Below, piece by piece: positions 53,539 to 61,889 of a DNA stretch of 64,000 nt (position 1 is the stretch's first letter; every line of letters begins with the position of its first letter). A program made the translations under genes and the position numbers. Under the pieces are notes generated by a model. It had not been told where the DNA came from. It made no database searches and saw nothing but the letters and a program-made list of their open reading frames with translations. Origin of the DNA: Deltaproteobacteria bacterium (lineage in GTDB: Bacteria; Myxococcota_A; UBA796; SXON01); assembly GCA_947484175.1 (NCBI GenBank), contig CANKOI010000005.1, positions 1 through 64,000 on the forward strand, given 5' to 3'.

Positions 53539-55206
53539 GTGACCCTCCCTCCCCTTCTGCTCCTAATGGCCTGCGAGCCTGTCGGCGGCGCAGCGTGCGA
53601 GAACGGGCTCGATGCCAACGCCGACGGGAAGTGCGACGCCCTCGTGGCCGACTGGTCGGAGGGCGCTTCGATTGAGCCGGGCACCGACCGCCACAACATC
53701 TACGAGCTCGAAGCAGCCTCGCTCGAGACCACCACGGCAGCCGGCCTCGCGCACGCCTCTGCTTGGCCCGTCGGCGTGTCGGGGCTGCTGCTCCCGGACC
53801 GCTCGTTCCGCCTGCTGTTCGAGGAGGACACCACCCACGAAGGCCGCGAGACCTTCCAGACCCTCGCTGGCAACCTGCTCGGCTTCGGCACCATGGAGGA
53901 GATGACCGACTGGCTCGGGCTCGCACGCTATCCCGACGACGGATCCATCCCGCTCCCGCCCAACGCGCAGCCGGGCGACCCGATGGGCATGGGCACGGTG
54001 GATACCGAGTGGGGGCCGGCGTTCAGCGTTTCCTGCTTCGCCTGTCACGCGAGTGAGCTCTTCGGGCGGCCCGTGGTGGGGCTCACGAACCGGCGAAGCC
54101 GGGCCAACGAGTTCTTCCACAACACGCGCGTGTTCTTCCCGCTGTTTCCCGCGGCCGACTACCAGGAGCTGACGGGCGCAAGCGAACTCGAGATGGACTT
54201 GTATGTCCGGGCGCAGCAGAACCTGCCGGCCGTCGGCGCAACCCTGCCGGTCGCCCGCGGGCTCGACACCTCGCTCGCCCAAGTGGGACTCAGCCTCGCC
54301 CGACGCCAGCCCGACGCGTGGGCTACCCGCGATCCGGAGCTGGAACGGGATCCCCGCGAGAGCCTCCTCGACGACCTCGTGGCCGACAGCAAGCCCGCCG
54401 TGTGGTGGACGCTCCGCTACAAGACCCACTGGCTCGCCGACGGCAGTGTGCGCTCCGGCAACCCGGTCTTCACCAACTTCTTGTGGAACGAGATCGGCCG
54501 CGGCACCGATCTGCACGACCTCGACGACTGGATGGACGAGAACGGCGTGGCGATGGATGAGCTGACGGTGGCGATCTTCAACACGCCCGCGCCCCGCTGG
54601 GAGGACTTCCTGCCCGAACTTGTCGTCGACGTGGAGGCCGCGCAGCGAGGGGAAGTCGTGTTCGAGGCCGCGTGCGCCGGCTGCCACGGGCACTACGAGA
54701 AAGCCTGGAGCACGGGCGAGGCGGGGGTGGACGCCCTCGGCACCACACGCGTGGTGTACGCGGCGCAGACCGAAGTGCTCGACGTGGGCACCGACCCGCA
54801 ACGCGCGGAGGGCATGGGGGCCTTCGCCGAGGCGCTGAACCTCCTTGAGCTCTCGCAGGAGATGAACACGGTGCTATCGGTGCAGCAGGGCTACGTGCCG
54901 CCTCCGCTCGACGGCATCTGGTCCCGTTTTCCCTACCTCCACAACGGCAGCGTTCCCACCCTCTGCGACCTCCTTCGCCCGCCGGCCGAGCGCCCCACCC
55001 GCTTCGTGGTGGGCCCCGCCGACGACCCCGACACCGACTTCGACGCCGCTTGCGTGGGCCTGCCGTCCACGCCCCCCGCAGCCTGGCTCGAAGACGAAGC
55101 GAACGTCGTCGACACGTCGCTGCCCGGCCTCGGGAACGGCGGGCATGAGGTGGAGGTTCCCGAAGCGGACCGGGCGGACCTCGTGGAGTTTCTGAAGACG
55201 CTCTGA
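53539..55206 (+). CDS. di-haem c-type cytochrome lipoprotein
   Basis: The GTG at 53539 gives 555 residues with a lipobox (MTLPPLLLLMAC). Two haem c sites are visible: CFACH at about residue 166 and CAGCH at about 379. The region between and after them (WTLRYKTHWLADGS, FTNFLWNEIG, PPPLDGIWSRFPYLHNGSVP) resembles the RoxA/RoxB and MauG-like di-haem families, where the two haems exchange electrons in the periplasm; the substrate is not deducible. The C-terminus carries several Cys (LCDLLRPP, AACVGLP). It lies directly downstream of the KAS III-like gene. Confidence 0.78.
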   Translation: MTLPPLLLLMACEPVGGAACENGLDANADGKCDALVADWSEGASIEPGTDRHNIYELEAASLETTTAAGLAHASAWPVGVSGLLLPDRSFRLLFEEDTTHEGRETFQTLAGNLLGFGTMEEMTDWLGLARYPDDGSIPLPPNAQPGDPMGMGTVDTEWGPAFSVSCFACHASELFGRPVVGLTNRRSRANEFFHNTRVFFPLFPAADYQELTGASELEMDLYVRAQQNLPAVGATLPVARGLDTSLAQVGLSLARRQPDAWATRDPELERDPRESLLDDLVADSKPAVWWTLRYKTHWLADGSVRSGNPVFTNFLWNEIGRGTDLHDLDDWMDENGVAMDELTVAIFNTPAPRWEDFLPELVVDVEAAQRGEVVFEAACAGCHGHYEKAWSTGEAGVDALGTTRVVYAAQTEVLDVGTDPQRAEGMGAFAEALNLLELSQEMNTVLSVQQGYVPPPLDGIWSRFPYLHNGSVPTLCDLLRPPAERPTRFVVGPADDPDTDFDAACVGLPSTPPAAWLEDEANVVDTSLPGLGNGGHEVEVPEADRADLVEFLKTL

Positions 55207-55214
55207 GTCGCTAC

Positions 55215-55250
55215 GACCTCGGGGCGGTTCGCCGCGCAGGACGCGGCGCT
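55215..55250 (-). repeat. 36-bp interspersed repeat, copy B, containing a perfect hairpin
   Basis: Reverse complement of this stretch matches copy A at 44131-44166 (32 of 36). It contains CGCCGCG (55230-55236) and CGCGGCG (55242-55248), perfect 7-base arms around CAGGA. It fills the convergent space between the cytochrome stop (55206) and the minus-strand gene ending at 55250. This position suggests a bidirectional transcription end. Confidence 0.6.
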
Positions 55251-55984
55251 CAGGGCTGGACCGTCTGGGCCTCGAGCACCAGCGGATCGAGGCTCTGGCG
55301 ACCGTCGTTGAGCGACTTCAGCTCCTCGGCGGGGAAGGGCTCGGCGCCGGACTGCACCACGCCGAGCACGTACGAGCGGATCGCGGCCTTGGCGGCGAAG
55401 CCCGCTTCGTTCTCAAGCCGGCTGTCCCAGTAGAGGAAGATGACCCGACGGCGCACCTCGGCGGGCTGGGTGGTGTCGCGCCAGATGGTGTCCAGGTCGG
55501 CGGGGATGTCCTTGTACACACGCTGACCGAGGTGTTCCCGCACCACTGCATCGTTGAGCGCACGCACCTCCCCGCGGGTGCCCTCCAGAACATCGGACTT
55601 GATTGCGCTGTACTTTCGCTCGCCGATCGCCCAGCCGCCGACCGAAACACACGCGGTCATCAGCGTGGGGATGCACCACAGGTAGTTCAGCGGGCTGCCC
55701 TGGTCGGCGAAGCTGTGACCGGGCGAATGAATTCTCGGCGGCTGCCGACGCAGCGACACCCACCCGTCGTCGTGAACCCACACCTGCGGGTGCCAAGGGG
55801 TGTTGTTCTTGAACACCGTGTAGTCGCCGCGCCTCTCGGAGCGGACGTACCCCTCCTCCCGGAGCTTGAGCTTCAGCGCGTCGCGCGCGCGCCCCACCTC
55901 GCGGTCGTAGATGATCATCACCTCGTCGACGTCGTCGTCGACAGGGGTTTCCTCCGCGAGCGCGAGGGCGAGCAACAGCAGCAT
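55250..55984 (-). CDS. secreted protein of unknown function
   Basis: The ATG at 55984 begins 244 residues with a very short signal (MLLLLALALA, then EETP). The mature part starts acidic (PVDDDVDEVMIIYDREV), followed by RDALKLKLREEGYVRSER, HPQVWVHDDGWVSLRR, a hydrophobic CIPTLMTACVSVGGWAIG at about 100-120 and a Lys/Arg-rich helical end. The mid hydrophobic stretch may cross a membrane. Family not recognised. It begins 8 bases after the SGNH hydrolase gene. Confidence 0.6.
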   Translation of the reverse strand: MLLLLALALAEETPVDDDVDEVMIIYDREVGRARDALKLKLREEGYVRSERRGDYTVFKNNTPWHPQVWVHDDGWVSLRRQPPRIHSPGHSFADQGSPLNYLWCIPTLMTACVSVGGWAIGERKYSAIKSDVLEGTRGEVRALNDAVVREHLGQRVYKDIPADLDTIWRDTTQPAEVRRRVIFLYWDSRLENEAGFAAKAAIRSYVLGVVQSGAEPFPAEELKSLNDGRQSLDPLVLEAQTVQP

Positions 55985-55992
55985 GGGCCCGT

Positions 55993-57147
55993 TTATCTCG
56001 GCGCGCCCGCCGCCACGCAGCGCGCCACCTGCGCGGCCACGACCTCGTGGCCGCGGACCGAGAGGTGGCCGTCGAACGGCAGGTACGGGCGCTCGCCCGC
56101 GTCGGAGGCGGCGCGCAGCGCGGGCAGGAGGTCGCAGACCTCCGTGCCGGCGCTGCGCGCTGCATCGACCGCGAGCTTCTGCGCAGCGTCGAGGTCCGGC
56201 GTGGCGCCGTCGAGCCCCACGGAGCGGAACGTGCGCGTGGCTACGTCGGCGTCCATGACCAGCGCCGGTGGAACCACGGCCACGACGATGCGAGCGCGGA
56301 GCGCGTCGGCCGCGCCCTTCGCGTAGCGAAGGGCGGCCTCCGTGGAGGCGAGATCGCGCCCGGCGCTCGCCGATCCCTCGGTGGTGAACAGGCGCAGCTC
56401 GTCGCGGAAGCGACGGGCGGTGGGCCCCGTGCCGCTGCGCGCCCGGCGCGTTTCCGCCCACGACCAGTAGTGCGCGGCGATCACGCTGTGATCACGGATG
56501 AACTTCACCCAGGCCGGCGTGACCGGGCCGATCGCGCCGATCACCGGCAACGAGAACGGCGGGGCGCCCGGTTCACCCGGACCGAGAGGCACCTCGCTCA
56601 CCGGCTGGTTCACGACCTGCCGATTGTCGAAGTAGTCGTTGCCCGTGAAGAAGGTGATCAGCACCAGTTCCGCGGGAAAGTTGCGACCCAGCTGCACCGC
56701 GCGCAGCCCTTCCTTCCACGTGGAATAGCCGTCCACCCCAGCGTTGAGCACCTGCACGCCCTCCGAGGCGGCGAGCCGCGCCGAGTAGGTCTGCTCCTCC
56801 TCTACCTGCAATGCGATGGTGAACGAGTCTCCGAGCGAGAGCCAGGTGCGCACCCCCTTCGTCGGCTCCGCCCCCCGCGTGCCCCAAGAGGAAAAGCGCG
56901 GCTTCACCGAGTAGCCGAACGAGCGGATCGTGCCGCGGAACCCGGGGTTGGGGTAGTTCATGCCCCCGCCCATCACGTAGATGTCCTGCGGGTACGACAT
57001 CGGCGCCATGAACACCAGGTCGTTTCCACGCGCAAGGCCGTCTACGCGCCCCACCGATTCGGCGATCCCGAGCCCGACCACGAGCCCGCCCAAAACAAGC
57101 CCCACTCGTTTCAGCCACACCCGCTTCGCCGCGCCCGCGAACCTCAC
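55993..57147 (-). CDS. membrane-anchored SGNH/GDSL hydrolase
   Basis: The GTG at 57147 overlaps the upstream kinase stop as GTGA and begins 384 residues. An N-terminal anchor (VGLVLGGLVVGLGIAES) leads to an SGNH hydrolase: LGDSFT (Ser108), a later NAGVDGYS Gly block, FFTGNDYFD (Asn) and PFDGHLSVRGHEV (Asp-x-x-His pair). Such enzymes act as esterases, acetyltransferase partners or peptidoglycan/polysaccharide deacetylases; topology places it outside the cytoplasm. It is second of four genes from 58391 to 55250. Confidence 0.85.
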   Translation of the reverse strand: MRFAGAAKRVWLKRVGLVLGGLVVGLGIAESVGRVDGLARGNDLVFMAPMSYPQDIYVMGGGMNYPNPGFRGTIRSFGYSVKPRFSSWGTRGAEPTKGVRTWLSLGDSFTIALQVEEEQTYSARLAASEGVQVLNAGVDGYSTWKEGLRAVQLGRNFPAELVLITFFTGNDYFDNRQVVNQPVSEVPLGPGEPGAPPFSLPVIGAIGPVTPAWVKFIRDHSVIAAHYWSWAETRRARSGTGPTARRFRDELRLFTTEGSASAGRDLASTEAALRYAKGAADALRARIVVAVVPPALVMDADVATRTFRSVGLDGATPDLDAAQKLAVDAARSAGTEVCDLLPALRAASDAGERPYLPFDGHLSVRGHEVVAAQVARCVAAGAPR

Positions 57148-58145
57148 CGTCCCTCCAGCAAAGGGGCGATCTTGGACCGCTGAGCGGCTGCGCTCCGGGC
57201 CAGAGAGAGCTGCCCCTGCGCGCGGAACAAGTTGTGGGCCGGGCGGCTCTCGAAGCGTGTGGCGTTCCAGCCAAAGTAGCGGTCCTCCACCACGTCACGA
57301 CAGAACCGGGCCGCCAACTCCAAGGCGATCCGCTCCACGGCAAACGTGAGGGAGTGGATTTCGGCGGGGCTGAGCGACCGCTCCCGGCGGTAACCACCCA
57401 CAGCAGCCGCGAAAATCTCCAGGTCGAGACGCGTGTCCAGACCATCTTCGCCCACCGGGTTGCACCAGGACCGCCACGCGTCGCCAAGCTCCACATCGAG
57501 GGAGAGGCGCGAGAGCGTGTCGAGATCGAGCAGGCACAGACCCCGCCCGGCCTCGTCGAAGCGCAGGTTGCTGATCTTCAGATCTCCGTGGGCGTGTCGG
57601 GTAGGGTGCTCGAGCGAGCCGGGCCAGGCGCGCCAGCCGGCGAGGATGCCCTCCGCCACCGGAAGCGCAGGGCCGCCCTGGACCACCCTCTCCAACGACT
57701 GCATGTGGGCCACCGTGTCGTGCGCTCCGGGGCGAACGTGGCGGTACTCCCATTCCAACGAGTCGACCGCGGCGTGGAACCGCGCCACCAGCGCGCCCGC
57801 CTCGAACGCCCGCGACGCGCTGTCGATCTTGTGAACGGTCACGCCCGGCACGAACTCCATCACCCGCCAGGCCGCGCCGTCGTCGGCCACCGCACACAGG
57901 GCCCCGCTGTCCGTGCGCACCAGCCTGGGCGTACACAGCGCCCGCCCCGCGAGGTGCGCCGTCACGGCCTCGATGTCTTCGTGCACCTCGGGTTTGAACA
58001 ACACGTTCACGCGCTGCACGACGAACCGTGGCGGCGACCCCACCAGCCACGTGTGGTTGATTAGACCTGCGTCGGCGCAGTCGTCGAGGCGGGCCTCCGC
58101 CAGCGCGCGCCACGCCGCGGGCCGCGGCGCTGGAGCGGCAGACAC
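57144..58145 (-). CDS. APH-fold kinase (aminoglycoside phosphotransferase family)
   Basis: The GTG at 58145 begins 333 residues. The APH catalytic loop HAHGDLKISNLRFD and the metal-binding LLDLDTLS are present, as is a nucleotide-binding N-lobe (INHTWLVGSPPRFVVQRVN). The N-lobe wording resembles N-acetylhexosamine 1-kinases such as NahK, so a sugar is a likely substrate, though this is inference. It lies 3 bases after a small membrane protein gene and overlaps the SGNH hydrolase gene. Confidence 0.82.
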   Translation of the reverse strand: MSAAPAPRPAAWRALAEARLDDCADAGLINHTWLVGSPPRFVVQRVNVLFKPEVHEDIEAVTAHLAGRALCTPRLVRTDSGALCAVADDGAAWRVMEFVPGVTVHKIDSASRAFEAGALVARFHAAVDSLEWEYRHVRPGAHDTVAHMQSLERVVQGGPALPVAEGILAGWRAWPGSLEHPTRHAHGDLKISNLRFDEAGRGLCLLDLDTLSRLSLDVELGDAWRSWCNPVGEDGLDTRLDLEIFAAAVGGYRRERSLSPAEIHSLTFAVERIALELAARFCRDVVEDRYFGWNATRFESRPAHNLFRAQGQLSLARSAAAQRSKIAPLLEGR

Positions 58146-58148
58146 GAG

Positions 58149-58391
58149 CTACTCTTCGGCTTCGTTGTTGCCGCGGGACATGCCCACGGCCAAGAGTACG
58201 ACGGCGAGCACGCCGCTGAGGCAGCAACAGCCGTTGCTGCCGTAGCTGAGCGCAGTGAACAAGGTGGGGCCCAAGTCAGCGTCCACCCCGTTGAAAGCAT
58301 CGGCCAGCTGGGCGGCAGCCACGTAAAAACCCAACGACACGACCATGAAGATGAGCGTGAGACAGGCAAAACAACCAGCGGCGATCTTCAC
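58149..58391 (-). CDS. small membrane protein, 80 residues, two helices
   Basis: The GTG at 58391 follows GGAG by 5 bases and starts an 80-residue protein. Two hydrophobic helices are seen at about residues 4-29 and 47-71, separated by an acidic loop (DAFNGVDADLGP). The second contains three adjacent Cys (GSNGCCCLSG). The tail is acidic (NNEAEE). It is the first gene of the 58391-55250 group. Function unknown. Confidence 0.62.
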   Translation of the reverse strand: MKIAAGCFACLTLIFMVVSLGFYVAAAQLADAFNGVDADLGPTLFTALSYGSNGCCCLSGVLAVVLLAVGMSRGNNEAEE

Positions 58392-58562
58392 GGGGACTCC
58401 GACTTCGCGGGGATAGGTATTGCAGACCGGGCGGGATGCAAGGTCCCGGCGGCGAAAATGCCGATCCTCGCGGCGATCCCGCGCGTGACCGGACTTGACG
58501 ACGGAAGACCTGCACGGACGAGCGTGCGCGAGATAAGCAGCCCGAACGGTCTTAGGAGCCCC

Positions 58563-59087
58563 ATGACCCGCACCGTGCCCTGCCTCATCCTCCCCGCCCT
58601 CCTCCTCGCGCTCGTCGGCTGTCCCAAGGCCCCCCCTCCCGAACCCCCGCCGCCGCCCGAAGTCGTCGTCGAGGCCCCCCCCGTCAAGCGCGAGGTGCCC
58701 GCGCCGGTCCAAGAGCTGGTGAAGAACTTCAGTCGCGTCTTCTTCGAATTCGACAGCGCCGAGCTCAATGCCGACGGGCGAGATGCCCTCGACGCGAACG
58801 CCGCCATCCTCGCGGAATACCTCGACATCTGGGTAGAGGTGCAGGGCCACGCCGACGAACGCGGCACCACCGAGTACAACCTCGCGCTCGGCCAGAAGCG
58901 AGCCGACGCCGTGGTGCGGTACCTGCTAGGCCGCAACGTATCGACGGCCCGAGTGAAGTCGGTCTCCTACGGCGAGGAACGCCCTGCCGACGGCCGCACC
59001 GTCGAGACGGCCTACTCGTCGAATCGCCGAGCAGAGTTCGTCGTGAGCTGGAGCGGTGAGGCTCCCGTGCGCGGCACCTTGAACTAA
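58563..59087 (+). CDS. pal: peptidoglycan-associated lipoprotein
   Basis: The product is 174 residues: signal and lipobox (ALVG-Cys20), a Pro/Glu/Val-rich spacer (PPPEPPPPPEVVVEAPP), and an OmpA-like domain from about 55 to 165 with VFFEFDSAEL, GHADERGTTEYNLALGQKRA and SSNRRAEFVV. Pal links the outer membrane to peptidoglycan and works with Tol proteins, none of which is in the window. It is divergent from the small membrane protein at 58391 and followed 11 bases later by a dehydrogenase gene. Confidence 0.93.
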   Translation: MTRTVPCLILPALLLALVGCPKAPPPEPPPPPEVVVEAPPVKREVPAPVQELVKNFSRVFFEFDSAELNADGRDALDANAAILAEYLDIWVEVQGHADERGTTEYNLALGQKRADAVVRYLLGRNVSTARVKSVSYGEERPADGRTVETAYSSNRRAEFVVSWSGEAPVRGTLN

Positions 59088-59098
59088 CGGAGCTCTGC

Positions 59099-59953
59099 AT
59101 GTCCTTCGCCACCATCGGCATCGTGGGTGCCGGAACGATGGGCCACGGCATCGGCCATGTTTGCGCGCTCGCCGGGCAAACGGTGGTCCTCTACGATCTC
59201 GACGATGCCCGGGTCGCCGCCGGTCTGAAGAAGGTGGAGGTCAACCTCCGCAAGGGCGTGGAAAAGGGGAAGGTGACAGCGGAGGAGAGTGCCGCGGCAC
59301 TCGCCCGGATGAGCGGCACCAGCCGTCTTCAGAATCTGGCCGACTGCGACGTGGTCGTGGAGGCCGTCCCCGAAAATCTCTCCCTGAAGCAGGAGCTGTT
59401 TCGCTCCCTTGACGGCATCCTCGCCCCCGGCGCCGTGCTCGCCACCAACACCTCGTCGCTGAGCGTGGCCGCGATCGCTTCGGTAGTGGCCGACCCATCG
59501 CGGGTAATCGGCACGCACTTCTTCAACCCCGTTCACATCATGGCCCTCTTGGAGGTCGTCGTGCACGTAGGTACCCGCGCCGACGTTCTGGAGCGCACGC
59601 TCGCGTGGGGCGTGGCCATCGGGAAGGAGTGCATCACCGTCCGCGACTTCCCCGGCTTCGCCACCTCGCGCCTCGGGGTGTGCCTCGGCATGGAGGCGAT
59701 CCGCATGGTGGAAGAGGGCGTCGCCAGCGCCGAGGACATCGACAAGGCCATGGTGCTCGGGTATCGCCACCCCATCGGGCCGCTGCGCCTGACCGACATG
59801 GTCGGCCTCGATGTGCGGCTCGCCATCGGAGAGTACCTTGCCGGCGAGCTCGGCAACGCCGCCTTCCAGCCCCCCCAGTTGATGCGGCGCATGGTCGCCG
59901 AGGGCAAACTCGGCGCGAAGTCGGGCGAAGGCTTCTACGCGTGGCCGAAGTAG
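59099..59953 (+). CDS. 3-hydroxyacyl-CoA dehydrogenase (short, Hbd-type)
   Basis: This 284-residue NAD-dependent enzyme oxidises 3-hydroxyacyl-CoA or reduces acetoacetyl-CoA. The Rossmann loop is GAGTMGHGI (residues 10-18), followed by YDLDD at the end of strand 2, and NTSSLSV and THFFNPVH (catalytic His) with EVV after it. The later FPGFATSRLG carries Ser where the family generally has Asn. Length matches single-domain Hbd/FadB2 enzymes. Confidence 0.9.
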   Translation: MSFATIGIVGAGTMGHGIGHVCALAGQTVVLYDLDDARVAAGLKKVEVNLRKGVEKGKVTAEESAAALARMSGTSRLQNLADCDVVVEAVPENLSLKQELFRSLDGILAPGAVLATNTSSLSVAAIASVVADPSRVIGTHFFNPVHIMALLEVVVHVGTRADVLERTLAWGVAIGKECITVRDFPGFATSRLGVCLGMEAIRMVEEGVASAEDIDKAMVLGYRHPIGPLRLTDMVGLDVRLAIGEYLAGELGNAAFQPPQLMRRMVAEGKLGAKSGEGFYAWPK

Positions 59954-59991
59954 GGCGTCGCCGCTCCGCCGATTGTTGATATGCGGCGGGC

Positions 59992-60183
59992 ATGCTCCTG
60001 AGCCTCCTCCTCTCCTGCACGCCGCTCGCCACGCCGCTTGTTCCGCCCGCCGCCGCCAGCAGCTGCGGTAGCATCAGCAACAACGACCTGCGCTACTACT
60101 GCGACAGCAACTGCGGCAGCATCAGCAACTCCGACCTCCGCTACCTCTGCGGCAGCGGACGGAAGTACCCGGGCAGTCACTGA
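59992..60183 (+). CDS. tiny Cys-rich repeat lipoprotein, 63 residues
   Basis: The ATG at 59992 begins 63 residues with MLLSLLLSC, a very short lipobox-type signal (Cys9). After a Pro/Ala spacer come two copies of a 16-residue unit: SCGSISNNDLRYYCDS and NCGSISNSDLRYLCGS, followed by GRKYPGSH. Four spaced Cys could form disulphides. I recall similar CxSISxxDLRxxC units in small Myxococcota proteins but know of no function. It is followed by the membrane-protein gene, perhaps overlapping as CTGA if that gene starts at 60180. Confidence 0.6.
   Translation: MLLSLLLSCTPLATPLVPPAAASSCGSISNNDLRYYCDSNCGSISNSDLRYLCGSGRKYPGSH
60061..60156 (+). repeat. two tandem 48-bp coding repeats
   Basis: 60061-60108 and 60109-60156 encode the two Cys-rich units of the preceding lipoprotein. 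They share most bases in the first two codon positions, with differences mainly at third positions and at one Asn/Ser and two Tyr/Leu-type changes, consistent with an old internal duplication. Confidence 0.7.
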
Positions 60184-60215
60184 ACAGGGTCCACCTCGCG
60201 CCCGCGCTGGGCCTG

Positions 60216-61850
60216 TTGGCGTTGGCGGCCCTCCTCGTCGGCCCCGCCGTGGGTGAGCTGGGTGCGGCGGTACCGGGACACCCGCAGGGCGACACCTACG
60301 AACACCTGCATGGCTACGCTTGGGTCGCGCGACGCCTCGCGGCGGGCTCGCTGCCCTGGGACGCCGTGGACTTCGGGCTTCCCGAGGGGGGGGTGCTGTG
60401 GTTCCCCGATCTGCTCGGGGCGCTGCTCATGCTTCCCCTCACCCTCACGGTCGGGGCGCCGTTGGCGTACACCGCCGGCGTGGTGGTGCAGGTGTGGCTC
60501 GGCCTCCTCGGGGGGTACGCGCTGGGCGTGCGGTTTGGCGGCACCCGGTCGACAGGCGCGCTCTCGGCGGTCGTTTTTGGGGCGAGCCCCTTCGTTCTCG
60601 GGCTCCTGCACAGCGGGGTGTCGGAGTACCTGCACGTGGGCATGTTTCCGCTCCTTTGGCTCGCCGCCGAACGTGCGTTCGAGCGAGGCGGCCGCTGGAT
60701 CGTGGCGGCGGGCCTCGCCTGGGCGTGGCTGGGCTGGGCCAACGTGTACTACGCGCTCTTCGCGGCGTTCGTGCCCGTCGTGGCCTGGCTGGCGGGGCCG
60801 CCCGTGCCTTGGGGGCTGGCTCTCCGCCGCACTCTGGCCGCCGCGGCCCTCGCCGCCGTCCTCCTCACGCCGGTGGCGCTCACCATCGCGGCGAGCCTAG
60901 CCGCCCCCGGCGCCCTGCTCCGCGAAGACAGCGCGCCCGGGTGGTCGTGGGTGTTCCTGCCCGCGAACGACCTCGCCGGCTTCGTGCTCCCCGGCGACCA
61001 GCTGTTCCCCGACTTCCGCGACGGCGGCAACTTCGGCATCCGGCATGTGAGCTACCTCGGCGCCATCGCCGTGCTCTGCGCCGCGTCCGTGTGGCGCCGC
61101 TGGTGGAAGCCTCTGCTCTTCGTCGGCGTTCTCGCGCTCGGCCCCACGCTTCACTGGCGAGGCCAGCCGGTGCGGGTGGCCGGGCGCTTCGTGCCGCTCC
61201 CCGCCGCGCTCCTGTGGCTCCCGGGCTCGCCGTTCAACGCCGTCCACCATCCCTACCGGCTCACGGTGCTGCCGATGCTCGTGCTCGCCGCAGCCGCCGC
61301 AGACGCGCTCCGCCGTCGCCCTCGCCTCGCCCTCGGGGCCGGTGCCGCCGTGCTGATCGAGAGCTTCGTCGTCTCGCCGGGGGCCGGCCCCACGCCCCTG
61401 GCGCCGCTCTCAGGCGTGGCGGAATTTCCGGAGAAGGGCGGCGTGCTCGACCTCCCGCCTGACTTCCGCTCCGACAACCGCCGGTGGATGGGCCTGCAAG
61501 CGGTTCACGGCCGCCCCATCGCCTACACCATCAACGTTTTCCTGCCCGCCCCCTTCAGGGCGAATCGCGTGTACCAGGCCTCGATGGGCTGCCTCGCGCA
61601 AGCGGGCCGCCACACCATGGCCCGCGATGCGCGACCGCCCCTCGGGGCGTGGCTGCGACAGGACTCCGTCCAGAGCGTGCCCGAGGGCCTCGCGGAGATG
61701 CGCGACTGGGGCTTCCGCTACGTCGTCCTCCACCGCGATGTGCTCGCCGATAGCGAACTCGAGTGCCTCTCAGCGATGCTGGAGGAGGGCGGGGCAACGC
61801 CGGTACCGGGGCGGCCGGGTTTGTCGGTGTACGACGTGGGGGGCAGGTAG
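60216..61850 (+). CDS. polytopic membrane protein, glycosyltransferase-C-like (tentative)
   Basis: From TTG 60216 the product is 544 residues, but a CTG at 60180, overlapping the previous stop as CTGA, would give a better N-terminus (LNRVHLAPALGLLALAA). About ten membrane helices fill residues 1-375, with an early loop DTYEHLHGYAWVARRLAAG that sits where GT-C glycosyltransferases have their acidic catalytic loop. The C-terminal 150 residues are soluble and Arg-rich (DLPPDFRSDNRRWMGLQAVHG). Resemblance to GT-C or YfhO-like enzymes is inference. Confidence 0.62.
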   Translation: MALAALLVGPAVGELGAAVPGHPQGDTYEHLHGYAWVARRLAAGSLPWDAVDFGLPEGGVLWFPDLLGALLMLPLTLTVGAPLAYTAGVVVQVWLGLLGGYALGVRFGGTRSTGALSAVVFGASPFVLGLLHSGVSEYLHVGMFPLLWLAAERAFERGGRWIVAAGLAWAWLGWANVYYALFAAFVPVVAWLAGPPVPWGLALRRTLAAAALAAVLLTPVALTIAASLAAPGALLREDSAPGWSWVFLPANDLAGFVLPGDQLFPDFRDGGNFGIRHVSYLGAIAVLCAASVWRRWWKPLLFVGVLALGPTLHWRGQPVRVAGRFVPLPAALLWLPGSPFNAVHHPYRLTVLPMLVLAAAAADALRRRPRLALGAGAAVLIESFVVSPGAGPTPLAPLSGVAEFPEKGGVLDLPPDFRSDNRRWMGLQAVHGRPIAYTINVFLPAPFRANRVYQASMGCLAQAGRHTMARDARPPLGAWLRQDSVQSVPEGLAEMRDWGFRYVVLHRDVLADSELECLSAMLEEGGATPVPGRPGLSVYDVGGR

Positions 61851-61889
61851 GGGGCGTAGCGCGGTTACAGTGCGCCCCGAGAGGTTCCT

